Positions 1 to 8,137 of a DNA stretch of 24,427 nucleotides are shown here, in pieces (position 1 is the first letter of the stretch; every line of letters begins with the position of its first letter). Where the stretch lies: assembly GCA_036557225.1 (NCBI GenBank), contig DATBHX010000027.1, forward strand, positions 1 through 24,427, read 5' to 3'. The position numbers and the translations under genes are program-made. This DNA comes from Angelobacter sp036557225 (GTDB lineage: Bacteria > Acidobacteriota > Terriglobia > Terriglobales > Acidobacteriaceae). The notes under the pieces are model-generated. The model had not been told where the DNA came from. It saw nothing but the letters and a program-made list of their open reading frames with translations, and ran no database searches.

Positions 1-1098
1 CAGATGATCGGGGATGGTCTGGTTCCATATGGTCATGCGAAACAGTCCGCTTACCATGTCGGCTGCGCCGGCGGCGGCGAGGCACAGCAGTGCCAGCCAC
101 AACCGATCGGCGAACCCAAAGGCTACGATCGCCACTCCCCAGATGCCCGCAGCCAGTGTGACCGCGAGTCCATGGCGAGTGACATGCTTTGACCAGCCGG
201 AAGCCAGAGACGCGACGAACGCACCCGCCGAAGGCGCGGCGTAGAGCAAGCCGACAGAAGCCCCGCCAAATCTTGTTGCGATCGCCGGGAAAAGAGCCAT
301 TGGCATGCCAAAAAACATGGCGTTGATGTCGATCAGGTACGTTCCCATCAGCTCCGGGCGGCTGCGCGCGTAGCGCAGCCCTTCACCCAGCGAGCGCAGG
401 CTGGGCCGGTCAGCATTCAGCGGTGGCGGCGTGGCGCGCATCATCCACAGTGTGACCAGGGAAAACGTGAACGTGCAGAACGTGATGGAATAAGCTCTTG
501 CCGGGCCCACGGATGTTGCGAGTACTCCGCCGAGCGCCGGGCCGAGTACGCCGCCCAGAGTGCCGCCAACGGCGCGGAGAGCCGCAACGGAGGGTATCAG
601 CTCCGGTGGCACCAGTTTGGGAGTGATCGCTTCCAGCGATGGTCGCTGCAGGCCATTCGTTGCCGCGAATGACATAGCGCACAGAAAAAGTACCCACGCC
701 TGAGGATGCGGCAGCAGAGAATTTGCGATCAGCACTGCGCTGCTCAGGGCCATCAGCAGCTCTGTAGTCAACACCATGCGCCGGCGATCGACGTAATCCG
801 CCAGAGCGCCGCCGACAAATGCCATGGTGATGGTCGGAACGAATTCCGCCGCGCCGAGCAGCCCGACAATCAGCGATGAATGCGTAAGCTGGAACATCTG
901 CCACGGCAGCACAACAAAGCTCATCATCGAACCGAAAAATGAGATGGACTGGCTGGAAAAGAGCAGCCGGTAGTCGCGTGAGACCCTGAGCGGCGTGAGG
1001 TCGACGACAAAGCTGCGCAATCCACTGGGTTCGGCTGCTGCCGGCTCCGGCACAGGATCAGGCGTCAGATGGGCGGGATTGTGCGGTTGTGGATCCAC
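1..1098 (-). CDS. MFS transporter, EntS/MFS_3-like (3' end beyond window)
   Basis: Reading the minus strand from a GTG at 1098 gives 366 open codons that run off the left edge. The protein has a Pro-rich soluble N-terminus of about 45 residues, then repeated hydrophobic helices. An early 'GGALADYVDRRR' loop matches the conserved MFS loop 2-3 motif (G-x-x-x-D-R-x-x-R-R). The overall pattern resembles the EntS/MFS_3 exporters, which push small molecules such as siderophores or drugs out through the inner membrane. The substrate cannot be told from sequence. The start is uncertain: GGAG lies only about 1 nt before the GTG, and no better-placed start is visible upstream. It is divergent from the secreted orphan at 1211, with a 112-bp shared upstream region. 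The MFS assignment is firm; the subfamily is tentative. Confidence 0.8.
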   Translation of the reverse strand, partial: MDPQPHNPAHLTPDPVPEPAAAEPSGLRSFVVDLTPLRVSRDYRLLFSSQSISFFGSMMSFVVLPWQMFQLTHSSLIVGLLGAAEFVPTITMAFVGGALADYVDRRRMVLTTELLMALSSAVLIANSLLPHPQAWVLFLCAMSFAATNGLQRPSLEAITPKLVPPELIPSVAALRAVGGTLGGVLGPALGGVLATSVGPARAYSITFCTFTFSLVTLWMMRATPPPLNADRPSLRSLGEGLRYARSRPELMGTYLIDINAMFFGMPMALFPAIATRFGGASVGLLYAAPSAGAFVASLASGWSKHVTRHGLAVTLAAGIWGVAIVAFGFADRLWLALLCLAAAGAADMVSGLFRMTIWNQTIPDHL

Positions 1099-1115
1099 TC
1101 TCCAACTATAAATTA

Positions 1116-1155
1116 GCTGCGAAAAGTTTGGATGGAAGCCAAAACGCTGCGAAAA
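1116..1155. repeat. 10-bp direct repeat in divergent upstream region
   Basis: The decamer GCTGCGAAAA occurs at 1116-1125 and again at 1146-1155, a 30-bp offset or about three helical turns. It lies between the divergent starts at 1098 and 1211. It could be a pair of protein-binding sites, but a repeat this short can also arise by chance. Confidence 0.3.
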
Positions 1156-1210
1156 TGAAACGCTAGCGACTTGCAAATCACCAGGTCCTTGGGGGGGGAC
1201 GAATCTTCAC

Positions 1211-1795
1211 ATGAAAAAACTTCTTGCCGCCGTGATGCTGCTTGCTTCAATTGCATGGTCCAATGGTCAGACCGCGACATCATCTCAGCCTGCTGCAAAA
1301 CCATCCGACAAAGCTCCAGGGACAGCCCTGGAGGCTTTTCTCGGCACCCGTGGTCGCATGATCATGAAAGAGTTCTATGACGTAGGCGCATTACGAGGTA
1401 CTGGTATAACTGAAATGAAAGCTCTAGTGATCTCGGAACCCAATAGCGCCCGCAAAATCAAAGGTCTACGAGTTGAAGTCACTGAAGCGGGACAATTTGA
1501 AAGAACGAACACTTCTTTCATAGATGTGGATGAACTCGACAGCCTTTCACAGGCTATTGCATACATGGCCGACACTGCATCGAAATGGAGCGCGCAACCA
1601 CACACTCCCTACACAGAGATCATCTACACGTCCAAAGGCGAATTACAAATAGGCTTTTTTCAGAACGGAAAAGATATCAACGCATTCTGCAAGAGCGGGA
1701 CAATTGGAGCAGCAACCGCATACTTTAACATTCGCACCTTGCCAGCCATGAAAGACATGGTCGATAAGGCGGTCGCGTTGCTGAAGGATAAATAG
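1211..1795 (+). CDS. Secreted protein of unknown function
   Basis: This 194-residue protein opens with a clear Sec signal peptide: Lys-Lys, a hydrophobic core at about residues 4-16, and a likely cleavage after 'SNG' or nearby. A Ser/Ala/Pro/Lys-rich linker follows to about residue 38, then a mixed alpha/beta domain with one Cys near residue 156. I recognise no family or catalytic motif. It is probably periplasmic. A run of eight G at 1191-1198 sits about 12 nt before the ATG and is the only SD-like sequence. The gene is visibly AT-richer than its neighbours (about 45% GC in the stretch I counted), which hints at a different origin. It ends 18 bp from the convergent sugar-kinase gene. The signal peptide and length make a real gene likely; no function is proposed. 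Confidence 0.7.
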   Translation: MKKLLAAVMLLASIAWSNGQTATSSQPAAKPSDKAPGTALEAFLGTRGRMIMKEFYDVGALRGTGITEMKALVISEPNSARKIKGLRVEVTEAGQFERTNTSFIDVDELDSLSQAIAYMADTASKWSAQPHTPYTEIIYTSKGELQIGFFQNGKDINAFCKSGTIGAATAYFNIRTLPAMKDMVDKAVALLKDK

Positions 1796-1813
1796 AATCC
1801 AACAATGGCAGTT

Positions 1814-2875
1814 TCAAGCGCGCCGCAGCAGTGATTCCGGCGCCTGGCTCTTACCCAGGATCATTGGGAGCCGGGCAGCGCCAATCAAGCCGGCATCGCT
1901 ACCCAGCAAAGCGCCCGTAATGATGGTCGTTCGCCGTGCCGGCAGCACGTCGTCCGGCACCCGGTTTCCCTGAACGCCGGGTCTGCTCTCCGCCGGCGTG
2001 GTTGCGAGATAGACGTAGGAATTCTTGCGCAATCGCTCGAACATGGTTGGCGCAAATGCGTCCCAGGCGCTGGACGCGCCGCCGCCGATCACGTACATCG
2101 GAAGATTGAAGATGTTGATCAGGTCGGCTAGTACAATGCCCAACGCGTTTCCTACGCGCCGAAAGATCTCTCGCGCCGGCTCGTCGCCCTGCAGGGCCAT
2201 CTGGTGCACAACTTTGGAGCTGAACTCCGGATCTTCATTCATGGCGCGCGCCAGTTCCGGCGCCTTGCCGGTGGCTACGGCCTCCACGGCCATGCGTTTG
2301 ACGGCGGTCGCGGAGGCAAGCTGTTCCAGGCAGCCGCGGCTGCCGCAGTTGCACGGCGGGCCGTCGGGCTCAACGTTGACATGGCCGATCTCGCCGGCCA
2401 TGCCTGTCATGCCATGCCAGACTTGCCCGTTGAGCACCAGCCCTCCGCCGACGCCGGTGCCGAGCGTCAGCATGCACATATCATCCACTGCCGATGCTGC
2501 GCCGAGCCACTTTTCTCCCAGCGCGGCAGCGTTCGCATCGTTCTCCAGCACCACGGTGGTTCGCAGGCGGCGTTCAATCTCTTCACGTACCGGATAATCT
2601 TCCCAGCCAGGCAGATTTGGCGATTCGTGCAACGTGCCTGTCTGCAGTTCAATGATCCCCGGCACGCCGATGCCGATTCCCGCGAGATCGCCGCTGCTGT
2701 GGAACTTGGCCGCCGTCTGCTGGATGGCAGAGCACATTGCGTCGATCACCTGGTCCCTTCCCCGCGCGACCTCGGTGCTGGTGGTGGTCTTTTCCAGCAT
2801 CTTGCCGTTGCTGTCCACGGCCGCAATGCGCAGGTTGGTCCCGCCTAAATCAACGCCGATGGCGAATGTGGTCAT
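1814..2875 (-). CDS. glk: ROK-family sugar kinase, probable glucokinase
   Basis: This is a 353-residue kinase that phosphorylates a hexose, most likely glucose to glucose 6-phosphate, in the cytoplasm. Visible landmarks are the phosphate-binding 'DLGGTN' at residues 9-14, 'ENDANA' at 111-116 with the catalytic Asp113, and the ROK signature from Gly161, with Glu162 and the zinc ligands His165, Cys175, Cys177 and Cys182 (CxCGxxGCxE). The frame stays open upstream to 3004, but family alignment and an AGGAG about 11 nt ahead favour the ATG at 2875. It is divergent from the dehydrogenase at 3003. ROK kinases also include fructo-, manno- and N-acetylhexosamine kinases, so ROK membership is near certain while glucose specificity is the likeliest reading only. 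Confidence 0.88.
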   Translation of the reverse strand: MTTFAIGVDLGGTNLRIAAVDSNGKMLEKTTTSTEVARGRDQVIDAMCSAIQQTAAKFHSSGDLAGIGIGVPGIIELQTGTLHESPNLPGWEDYPVREEIERRLRTTVVLENDANAAALGEKWLGAASAVDDMCMLTLGTGVGGGLVLNGQVWHGMTGMAGEIGHVNVEPDGPPCNCGSRGCLEQLASATAVKRMAVEAVATGKAPELARAMNEDPEFSSKVVHQMALQGDEPAREIFRRVGNALGIVLADLINIFNLPMYVIGGGASSAWDAFAPTMFERLRKNSYVYLATTPAESRPGVQGNRVPDDVLPARRTTIITGALLGSDAGLIGAARLPMILGKSQAPESLLRRA

Positions 2876-3002
2876 GTGGTCTTTGACTCCTGTGCGCTCG
2901 AGAATGATGCCTGTAAGCTTAATATTCCACCGCCGCGATTGCGAGTGTGCATTGCTCGGGTTCGATTTGAAGAATCGCCGCGAAAAGACTATCGTTCCCC
3001 GC

Positions 3003-3785
3003 ATGCAGATTCAGGGAAAAGTTGTGATCGTCACCGGCGGCGCGAATGGCATTGGCCGTGCGCTATGCCGGCGTTTTGCCAAAGAAGGCCCAGAGGCCGT
3101 GATTGTTGCCGATATTGATGCTCAAGGCATCAGCCGCGTCGCTAGTGAGATCAACGGCGTTGCCTCCCGGTGCGATGTGAGCCAGGAGTCTGACGTCCGG
3201 GCCCTGGTGGCGATGGTCACAGAAAAATTTGATCGTGTTGATCTTTTCTGCTCCAACGCCGGCATTGGCGCTGCCGGCGGGCCTGAGGCTTCCGATCGCG
3301 ACTGGCAACGCAGCTGGGACATCAACGTGATGGCGCATGTCTATGCCGCTCGCGCTGTCCTCCCGCAGATGCTGGCGCGAAAAGAGGGCTATCTGCTGCA
3401 AACCGTGTCCGCCGCCGGCCTGCTTACGCAGATTGGCTCAGCGCCCTACTCCGTCACCAAGCACGCAGCTCTGGGTTTTGCCGAATGGCTCGCCATCACC
3501 TACGGCGACCAGGGAATCCGCGTCTCCGCGCTCTGTCCACAGGGCGTGAAGACGGACATGCTGCTCAAAGCCCAGTTTGCCGGCGGAGCTTTCCTTCTGG
3601 AAGGCGCTTTGGAACCGGACCAGGTGGCTGATGACGTAGTGAAGGGCATTGCCGAAGAGAGGTTCCTGATCCTGCCGCATCCTGAAGCAGCTAAATATTT
3701 TCAGAACAAGGCCAATGATTACGAGCGCTGGATTCGCGGTATGCGCAAGCTGCAGCGGAATTCTGAGCCGTTGAAAACGCAATAG
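3003..3785 (+). CDS. Short-chain dehydrogenase/reductase (SDR)
   Basis: This is a 260-residue classical SDR, the normal length for the family, using NAD(H) or NADP(H) on an unknown alcohol or ketone. It shows the Rossmann motif 'TGGANGIG' at residues 11-18, Asp37 at the end of beta 2 (which usually favours NAD), Asn85-Ala86-Gly87, and the catalytic set Asn108, Ser136, Tyr149 and Lys153. The same frame is open from 2634, but that part is antisense to the kinase gene, and the SDR fold starts exactly at the ATG at 3003. No strong SD is visible. It shares a 127-bp divergent region with the sugar kinase and is convergent with mutM. The substrate cannot be inferred. Confidence 0.88.
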   Translation: MQIQGKVVIVTGGANGIGRALCRRFAKEGPEAVIVADIDAQGISRVASEINGVASRCDVSQESDVRALVAMVTEKFDRVDLFCSNAGIGAAGGPEASDRDWQRSWDINVMAHVYAARAVLPQMLARKEGYLLQTVSAAGLLTQIGSAPYSVTKHAALGFAEWLAITYGDQGIRVSALCPQGVKTDMLLKAQFAGGAFLLEGALEPDQVADDVVKGIAEERFLILPHPEAAKYFQNKANDYERWIRGMRKLQRNSEPLKTQ

Positions 3786-3934
3786 CATTTTCTGAAGCCT
3801 GGAGCGGAGCGAGAGATCGCTATCGCAACCATGAATTGAAGGTTTGTCACCGCATTCGGGAATGAACCGCTTCGCATGATTACCTGAAGTCCCTCTTGGC
3901 CATAGGGTTTCCTCGCTTTGCTCGGAACAAGGAA

Positions 3935-4747
3935 TCATTTCTGACACTTCGGACAATAATGCGTCCCTCTGCCCGCAACGACAATTTTCTTGATCGGAGT
4001 CTTACACTTCAGGCAAGGTTTGCCTTCGCGGCCATAGGCGCGATGCTGGATCTGGAAGAAGCCGGCTTCGCCATCAGCGTCAACATAGTCGGAGATGGAC
4101 GACCCGCCGGCGGCAATGGCCGCCTTCAACACTCTTTGTAATCCGGCATGGAGTTTGTTCAACTCGGTCCGGGTCAGCGAGTTCGCTCGCCGTCGCGGCC
4201 GGATGCCCGCGCGAACCAAAGCTTCGTCAGCATAGATATTGCCCACACCGTGCAGCAGCTTTTGGTTGAGAAGAGCAGCCTTGATGGGCGCCTTGCTGCG
4301 GTGAAACAACTGGGCAAATTCTTCGGCTGAAATCTGCAGCGGCTCCGCCCCGGGGCCGCTGAAGCTCCCGTGCTGAACTTCCAGACGGCCAAATCGCCGA
4401 GGATCGACAAACCTCAGCTCTCTGCCTGAGCCCAGCTTCGCCACCAGATGCGTGTGCGCGGGTACTTCAGCTTCCGGCCTGGATACCAGCATTTTGCCTG
4501 TCATGCCCAGGTGCACAATCCATTGGTCGCCATCGGGATGGCTGTCTGATTTCAGATCGAAGACAATATGCTTACCGACCCGCCGTACGCGGGCCACCTG
4601 CGCCCCTTCCAGCGTACTGGAGATTTCTCGCGCAGGAGATTTGAGCGGTTCCGGCTTGCTGCCAATCCACACCGACTCAATGCGATCGCCGGCAACGCGC
4701 TGGTGCAAGCCGTTGGCGATGGTTTCAACCTCGGGTAATTCAGGCAT
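3935..4747 (-). CDS. mutM: Formamidopyrimidine-DNA glycosylase
   Basis: This 270-residue bifunctional glycosylase/AP lyase removes 8-oxoguanine and formamidopyrimidines from oxidised DNA. The N-terminus 'MPELPEVET' supplies the catalytic Pro2 (the nucleophile after Met removal) and Glu3, and Lys59 matches the conserved beta-hairpin lysine. The C-terminal zinc finger has Cys245, Cys248, Cys265 and Cys268, with the conserved Arg260 in 'GRGTHY'. The length is standard. The start is fixed because Pro must be residue 2. It is convergent with the SDR gene (149 bp between them), and no clear terminator is visible there. The gene appears intact. Confidence 0.96.
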   Translation of the reverse strand: MPELPEVETIANGLHQRVAGDRIESVWIGSKPEPLKSPAREISSTLEGAQVARVRRVGKHIVFDLKSDSHPDGDQWIVHLGMTGKMLVSRPEAEVPAHTHLVAKLGSGRELRFVDPRRFGRLEVQHGSFSGPGAEPLQISAEEFAQLFHRSKAPIKAALLNQKLLHGVGNIYADEALVRAGIRPRRRANSLTRTELNKLHAGLQRVLKAAIAAGGSSISDYVDADGEAGFFQIQHRAYGREGKPCLKCKTPIKKIVVAGRGTHYCPKCQK

Positions 4748-4937
4748 TCAGTATAGACGACGGCCGATGCGGCAAAGATTCTTTGAACTGAAGATTCTCG
4801 ACTTCGCTACCGGGCATCGTAATCGTGGTCTTTAGTAAAGCATATCTTTCAATTTTGAGATTTTGAGAGGCCGGTGCGCGTAAGGTAAGCTTGGGGCGAG
4901 GGGTTTCCATTGGCAGCAGCTTGCGGCCAGGAGAGAT

Positions 4938-6011
4938 TTGAAATTCTTCGATAAAAAGACGGCACAGGCCCTGCTGACCGCGTTGGTGTTTGCCGTGTCG
5001 CTCCTCTTTCTCTATTCTGCCTGGCGCGCCATCATCTGCTTCCTCTTTTCGATCTTCTTCGCATATCTGCTGGACGCCCCTGTCTCCCGGCTGCAGGGGC
5101 TGTTGAAAGGTTCGCGTCCCGCCGCGATTGCCGTGGTGTACCTGATCCTGATCTTTGGCCTCGGCGTGGTTTTTTCTCTGGCCGGCGAGCAGGTAATGCA
5201 GCAGGGCCAGAAGCTGATGGAGCAGGCGCCGGCCTGGGCTGAAAAAGTTACCTCGGGCAGTTTCGTGCAGCAGATCGGCGCAAAACATGGCTGGAACCGC
5301 GCCACCATCGACTGGATCATGGGCTATCTGACATCCCATCAGGGGGAATTGCTAACTACCACGCAAGAACTGGTCTTCAAAGCTGTGAAGACCGTGCAAA
5401 GCATGTGGTGGCTGGTGCTGGTGCCTATATTGGCGATTTTCTTCCTGAAAGACGGCCAGCAGCTGGGCCAGGGGTTGATCAATTCCGTGGAAAATCCACG
5501 CACTCGCAACCTGGTGGCCGCAACTCTTGGGCAGATGAACGTGATGGTGGCCCAATATATTCGCTCGCAGATCATTCTGGCAGGGGTGGCGATGGTGGTG
5601 GTCACCTTTGTGCTCTGGGTGATGGGCGTGCCTTATGCGTTCGCGCTGGGGCCTGCCGCCGGCGCTCTGGAGTTTATTCCTGTCGCCGGCCCTGCAATTG
5701 GCGGCCTGATCGTGCTGGTCATAGCACTGCTCGCCGGCTATAACCATCTAGTCTGGCTGCTGATTTTCCTACTGATATGGCGCGGGATTCAGGACTATGT
5801 AACATCGCCGCGAATCATGGGTACCACGCTTGAACTTCATCCGCTCACGGTATTGTTCGGCGTGCTGGCCGGCGGCGAGGTAGCCGGCGTCATCGGCGTG
5901 TTTCTCTCTATCCCGGTTCTTGCGACGCTCCGTATTCTCTGGCATGCCTGGCTGTTGCAGCGTAGAGCCGGGACAGGAAAAATAGTTGCTGAGCATTCGG
6001 GCGCCGGCTGA
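4938..6011 (+). CDS. AI-2E family transporter (PF01594-type membrane protein)
   Basis: This is a 357-residue polytopic inner-membrane protein. Hydrophobic segments lie at about residues 10-30, 31-50, 62-84, 150-170, 205-230 and 232-330, with a soluble, helical, charged stretch around 85-145. This is the layout of the AI-2E (YdiK/PerM-like) permeases. Members have been linked to autoinducer-2 export or Na+(Li+)/H+ antiport, and the true substrate is unknown here. The start is a TTG at 4938 preceded by AGGAG at 4929-4933; no ATG fits before the first membrane segment. It probably heads a transcript with frr, which starts 70 bp downstream, and the pair ends at a strong terminator. Confidence 0.87.
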   Translation: MKFFDKKTAQALLTALVFAVSLLFLYSAWRAIICFLFSIFFAYLLDAPVSRLQGLLKGSRPAAIAVVYLILIFGLGVVFSLAGEQVMQQGQKLMEQAPAWAEKVTSGSFVQQIGAKHGWNRATIDWIMGYLTSHQGELLTTTQELVFKAVKTVQSMWWLVLVPILAIFFLKDGQQLGQGLINSVENPRTRNLVAATLGQMNVMVAQYIRSQIILAGVAMVVVTFVLWVMGVPYAFALGPAAGALEFIPVAGPAIGGLIVLVIALLAGYNHLVWLLIFLLIWRGIQDYVTSPRIMGTTLELHPLTVLFGVLAGGEVAGVIGVFLSIPVLATLRILWHAWLLQRRAGTGKIVAEHSGAG

Positions 6012-6081
6012 TTTCGAAAACCGGCTTTTATCTTCGCTGTATAATCGAACGTTCTTAACTTCAAGCCGAGGCTTTTCTGTT

Positions 6082-6669
6082 ATGGCGCCATCAGCAATCG
6101 CAGGCATACCCGCGTTGCGGGAAGTTTATTCGCAGCTCAAAGGCCGAATGGACAAAGCGGTGGAAGATTTCCGCTCCAATCTGGCGGCCGCGCGCACCGG
6201 GCGGGCGACGGTCCATATGCTGGATCCGGTCCGCGTTGCGGCTTACGGCTCAGAGATGCCGTTGAATCAGGTGGCTACCGTGCATGCGCCGGAATCGCAA
6301 ATGCTCACTGTGCAGCCTTACGATCCCAGCATCATGGGCGACATCGAAAAAGCCATCCGCTCGGCCGGCCTGGGACTCAATCCGCAGAATGACGGCAAGA
6401 TGATCCGTATTCCCGTGCCGCCGCTCACCGAAGAGCGCCGTCGCGACATGGTCAAGCACCTGAATAAGATCCTGGAGGACCATCGCACTGCGGTACGCAA
6501 TGTCCGCCGTGACGGCAATGACGCCATCAAAAAGACCATGAAGGACAAAAAAATAACTGAAGACGAAGAGCGCCGCGCACTCGAAGAAATACAAAAGCTC
6601 ACCGATGACGAGATCAAGAAAATGGAAGAGCTTTGCAAAGCCAAGGAAAAAGAATTGATGACGTTCTAA
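6082..6669 (+). CDS. frr: Ribosome recycling factor
   Basis: This 195-residue protein splits post-termination 70S ribosomes together with EF-G and IF3 in the cytoplasm. The family core is clear: the early helix with 'LAAARTGRA', the 'LNQVATVHAPE' strand region of domain II, 'PYDPS', 'IRIPVPPLTEERR', and the long Lys/Glu-rich coiled-coil helices to the C-terminus. The frame is open from 5986, but the ATG at 6082 gives close to the normal length of about 185 and follows a GAGG about 10 nt upstream. In many bacteria frr follows pyrH; here it follows an AI-2E permease instead. A strong terminator begins 16 bp after the stop. Confidence 0.96.
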   Translation: MAPSAIAGIPALREVYSQLKGRMDKAVEDFRSNLAAARTGRATVHMLDPVRVAAYGSEMPLNQVATVHAPESQMLTVQPYDPSIMGDIEKAIRSAGLGLNPQNDGKMIRIPVPPLTEERRRDMVKHLNKILEDHRTAVRNVRRDGNDAIKKTMKDKKITEDEERRALEEIQKLTDDEIKKMEELCKAKEKELMTF

Positions 6670-6684
6670 AATCAGCCGGTAAAG

Positions 6685-6714
6685 AAAAAGCCTGGCCCCG
6701 GAGCCAGGCTTTTT
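6685..6714. terminator. Two-way intrinsic terminator after frr
   Basis: Arms 6685-6696 and 6703-6714 pair perfectly over 12 bp (AAAAAGCCTGGC with GCCAGGCTTTTT) around a 6-nt loop. Because an A run precedes and a T run follows the GC stem, it can end the frr transcript on the plus strand and the PstS-like/small-peptide transcript on the minus strand. Confidence 0.92.
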
Positions 6715-6729
6715 CATCTTTAAGTAAGT

Positions 6730-6927
6730 TTATCCGCGGGAGAGGAATAGAGCGGAGAGATCCAGGCAACTTTCGTAGCAGTCCGTCGATGACTGTGCAC
6801 TGGCAGGCGCCGGCGCAGGCTTCTGCTCGACACGAATTTCACGAACAGCCACTTCGCGGCGCTTCAGTTCCTGCGGCTTTACCTGCGTGGTGCTAGATAC
6901 TACCGGTTCTTCAACTACCATCTTCAA
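6730..6927 (-). CDS. Small 65-residue protein with C-terminal CxxxC, function unknown
   Basis: I do not recognise the family. The best start is the TTG at 6927, because AAAGGAGGA (complement of 6934-6942) places GGAGG exactly 7 nt ahead. An in-frame ATG at 6921 would be 13 nt away. The peptide has a charged, Val/Glu/Arg-rich N-terminal half, an Ala/Pro linker at about residues 37-45, then a Ser/Thr/Cys-containing tail with Cys50 and Cys54 and a hydrophobic end. It lies 56 bp downstream of the PstS-like gene on the same strand, so the two are probably co-transcribed, and the terminator at 6685-6714 closes the unit. The layout resembles a leader plus short core, as in modified-peptide precursors, but no modifying enzyme is adjacent. 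The gene is credible because of its ribosome-binding site. Confidence 0.6.
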   Translation of the reverse strand: MKMVVEEPVVSSTTQVKPQELKRREVAVREIRVEQKPAPAPASAQSSTDCYESCLDLSALFLSRG

Positions 6928-6983
6928 GACTCTTCCTCCTTTCTCTGCCCGCGGCAGTTTTCATCTCAACGATTCATTTCCGT

Positions 6984-8078
6984 TTAATGCATGGCATTGA
7001 CCTTGGTAAGGACCTTGCCCACCAGTTGCTTGGGCAATGGTGAGTAGCCTTCCTGCACGGCGATGTTTTGCCCATCGGCATAGGCCCAATTGAGCAGCCC
7101 AACGAGGGCCGATGTACGCCGCTGGTCGCGCGCGCTCGGGCGTACATACAGCCAGGTGAAACTGGATATCGGGTAGGCATCGGCTCCCGGGGCATCGATC
7201 AGGGAAGCCGCGAGCTTGTCCCAGCCCGGCGACTCCACGCCGGCGCACGCAGCGGTAATGCTCTCAGCCGTGGCTTTCACAAATTTCCCGGCAGGGTTCT
7301 GCACGCTGGCGTGCGAGATGCCGTTGTCGTCAGCATATTGCAGTTCCACATAGCCAAGGGTTCCCGGAGTGCTTTTGACCTTGTCTGCCATGTCAGCGCT
7401 GCGCTCCGCCGATTGCCCGACGGGCCATTTGGGCGAGGTGCTGCGTCCGATCTGATCGTGAAACTTCGCGCTGGCCCGTGACAGGAATTCGGTAAAGACG
7501 TAATTGCTGCCCTTGCCGCCCGGGCGGTAAATCACGTTGATCGGCATATTGGGAAGATTCACCGCGGGATTCAACTTCTTGATGGCGGGATCGTTCCAGT
7601 ACTTGATATGGCCGAGATAGATGTCTGCCAGCACTTCACCGGTGAAGCGAATCTGTGGATTCCCCGGCAGGTTGTAAATGGGAACAATGCCGATCATGAC
7701 CACAGGCAGCTCAACCAAATTGCCCGTGCGCCGTTCTTCGGCGGAAAGCGGCACTTCGCCGGCGCCAAAATCACTGATGCCGTGTGTGATCTGGGCAATG
7801 CCTTCCACGTTCCCCATGGCCAGGTATTGCAACTGGACATTCTTGTTGGTCTGGTTATACAGCTCTGCCCACTTGCGGTAGAGCGGGAGCGGGACGCTTG
7901 ATCCGGCGCCCACTATGACAACACCTTGCGGCTCGGCGGCAGAGAGCGCCGCACTGAAGCCGGCTAGCAAAATAATGAAGAGCCCTATACGTCCCAGCCA
8001 GTTCCCGTTCCGTCGCGGGCTGCTGAGTTCCTCTGAGCGCGCAGTTTCGCGCGCCGCGCTGCGAAATACAACTCGCAT
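6984..8078 (-). CDS. PstS-like periplasmic anion-binding protein, atypical ligand site
   Basis: This 364-residue protein aligns well with phosphate ABC-transporter binding proteins: 'GAGSS' at residues 57-61, 'DIYLGHIKYWND' around 153-163, 'KWPVG' and a 'GTLGYVELQYA' block. The signal sequence is long, with a charged n-region and a hydrophobic core at about residues 31-48, so the protein is likely periplasmic or membrane-anchored. The ATG at 8078 is chosen over the one at 8084 because AAGGAG (complement of 8085-8090) is 6 nt from the former and abuts the latter. Compared with E. coli PstS, the ligand positions differ: Phe11 to Val62, Ser38 to Asn90, Asp56 to Glu108, Asp137 to Gly187, Ser139 to Lys189 and Thr141 to Ser191; Arg135 is kept as Arg185. 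No pstC, pstA, pstB or phoU lies nearby. Family membership is firm; phosphate specificity is doubtful. Confidence 0.85.
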   Translation of the reverse strand: MRVVFRSAARETARSEELSSPRRNGNWLGRIGLFIILLAGFSAALSAAEPQGVVIVGAGSSVPLPLYRKWAELYNQTNKNVQLQYLAMGNVEGIAQITHGISDFGAGEVPLSAEERRTGNLVELPVVMIGIVPIYNLPGNPQIRFTGEVLADIYLGHIKYWNDPAIKKLNPAVNLPNMPINVIYRPGGKGSNYVFTEFLSRASAKFHDQIGRSTSPKWPVGQSAERSADMADKVKSTPGTLGYVELQYADDNGISHASVQNPAGKFVKATAESITAACAGVESPGWDKLAASLIDAPGADAYPISSFTWLYVRPSARDQRRTSALVGLLNWAYADGQNIAVQEGYSPLPKQLVGKVLTKVNAMH

Positions 8079-8084
8079 GTCCAT

Positions 8085-8090
8085 CTCCTT
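8085..8090 (-). promoter_or_regulatory. Ribosome-binding site deciding the PstS-like start
   Basis: The complement reads AAGGAG. It is 6 nt upstream of the ATG at 8078 and directly abuts the in-frame ATG at 8084, so translation most likely begins at 8078. Confidence 0.75.
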
Positions 8091-8137
8091 CTATGTACCG
8101 CGCAGCGCCATTACTTCTGGGCGGGCAACTGCGTGGC

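Noticed and set aside
410..904. 164-codon minus-strand frame rich in Arg/His
   Set aside because: It is an out-of-frame shadow of the MFS gene, which has membrane helices and a conserved MFS loop in the other frame.
2634..3002. N-terminal extension of the SDR frame
   Set aside because: It is antisense to the kinase gene and lies outside the SDR fold, which begins at the ATG at 3003.
2876..3004. N-terminal extension of the ROK kinase to 3004
   Set aside because: The family fold starts at the Met at 2875, which has an SD. The extension would overlap the SDR start and is Arg/Ser-rich without homology.
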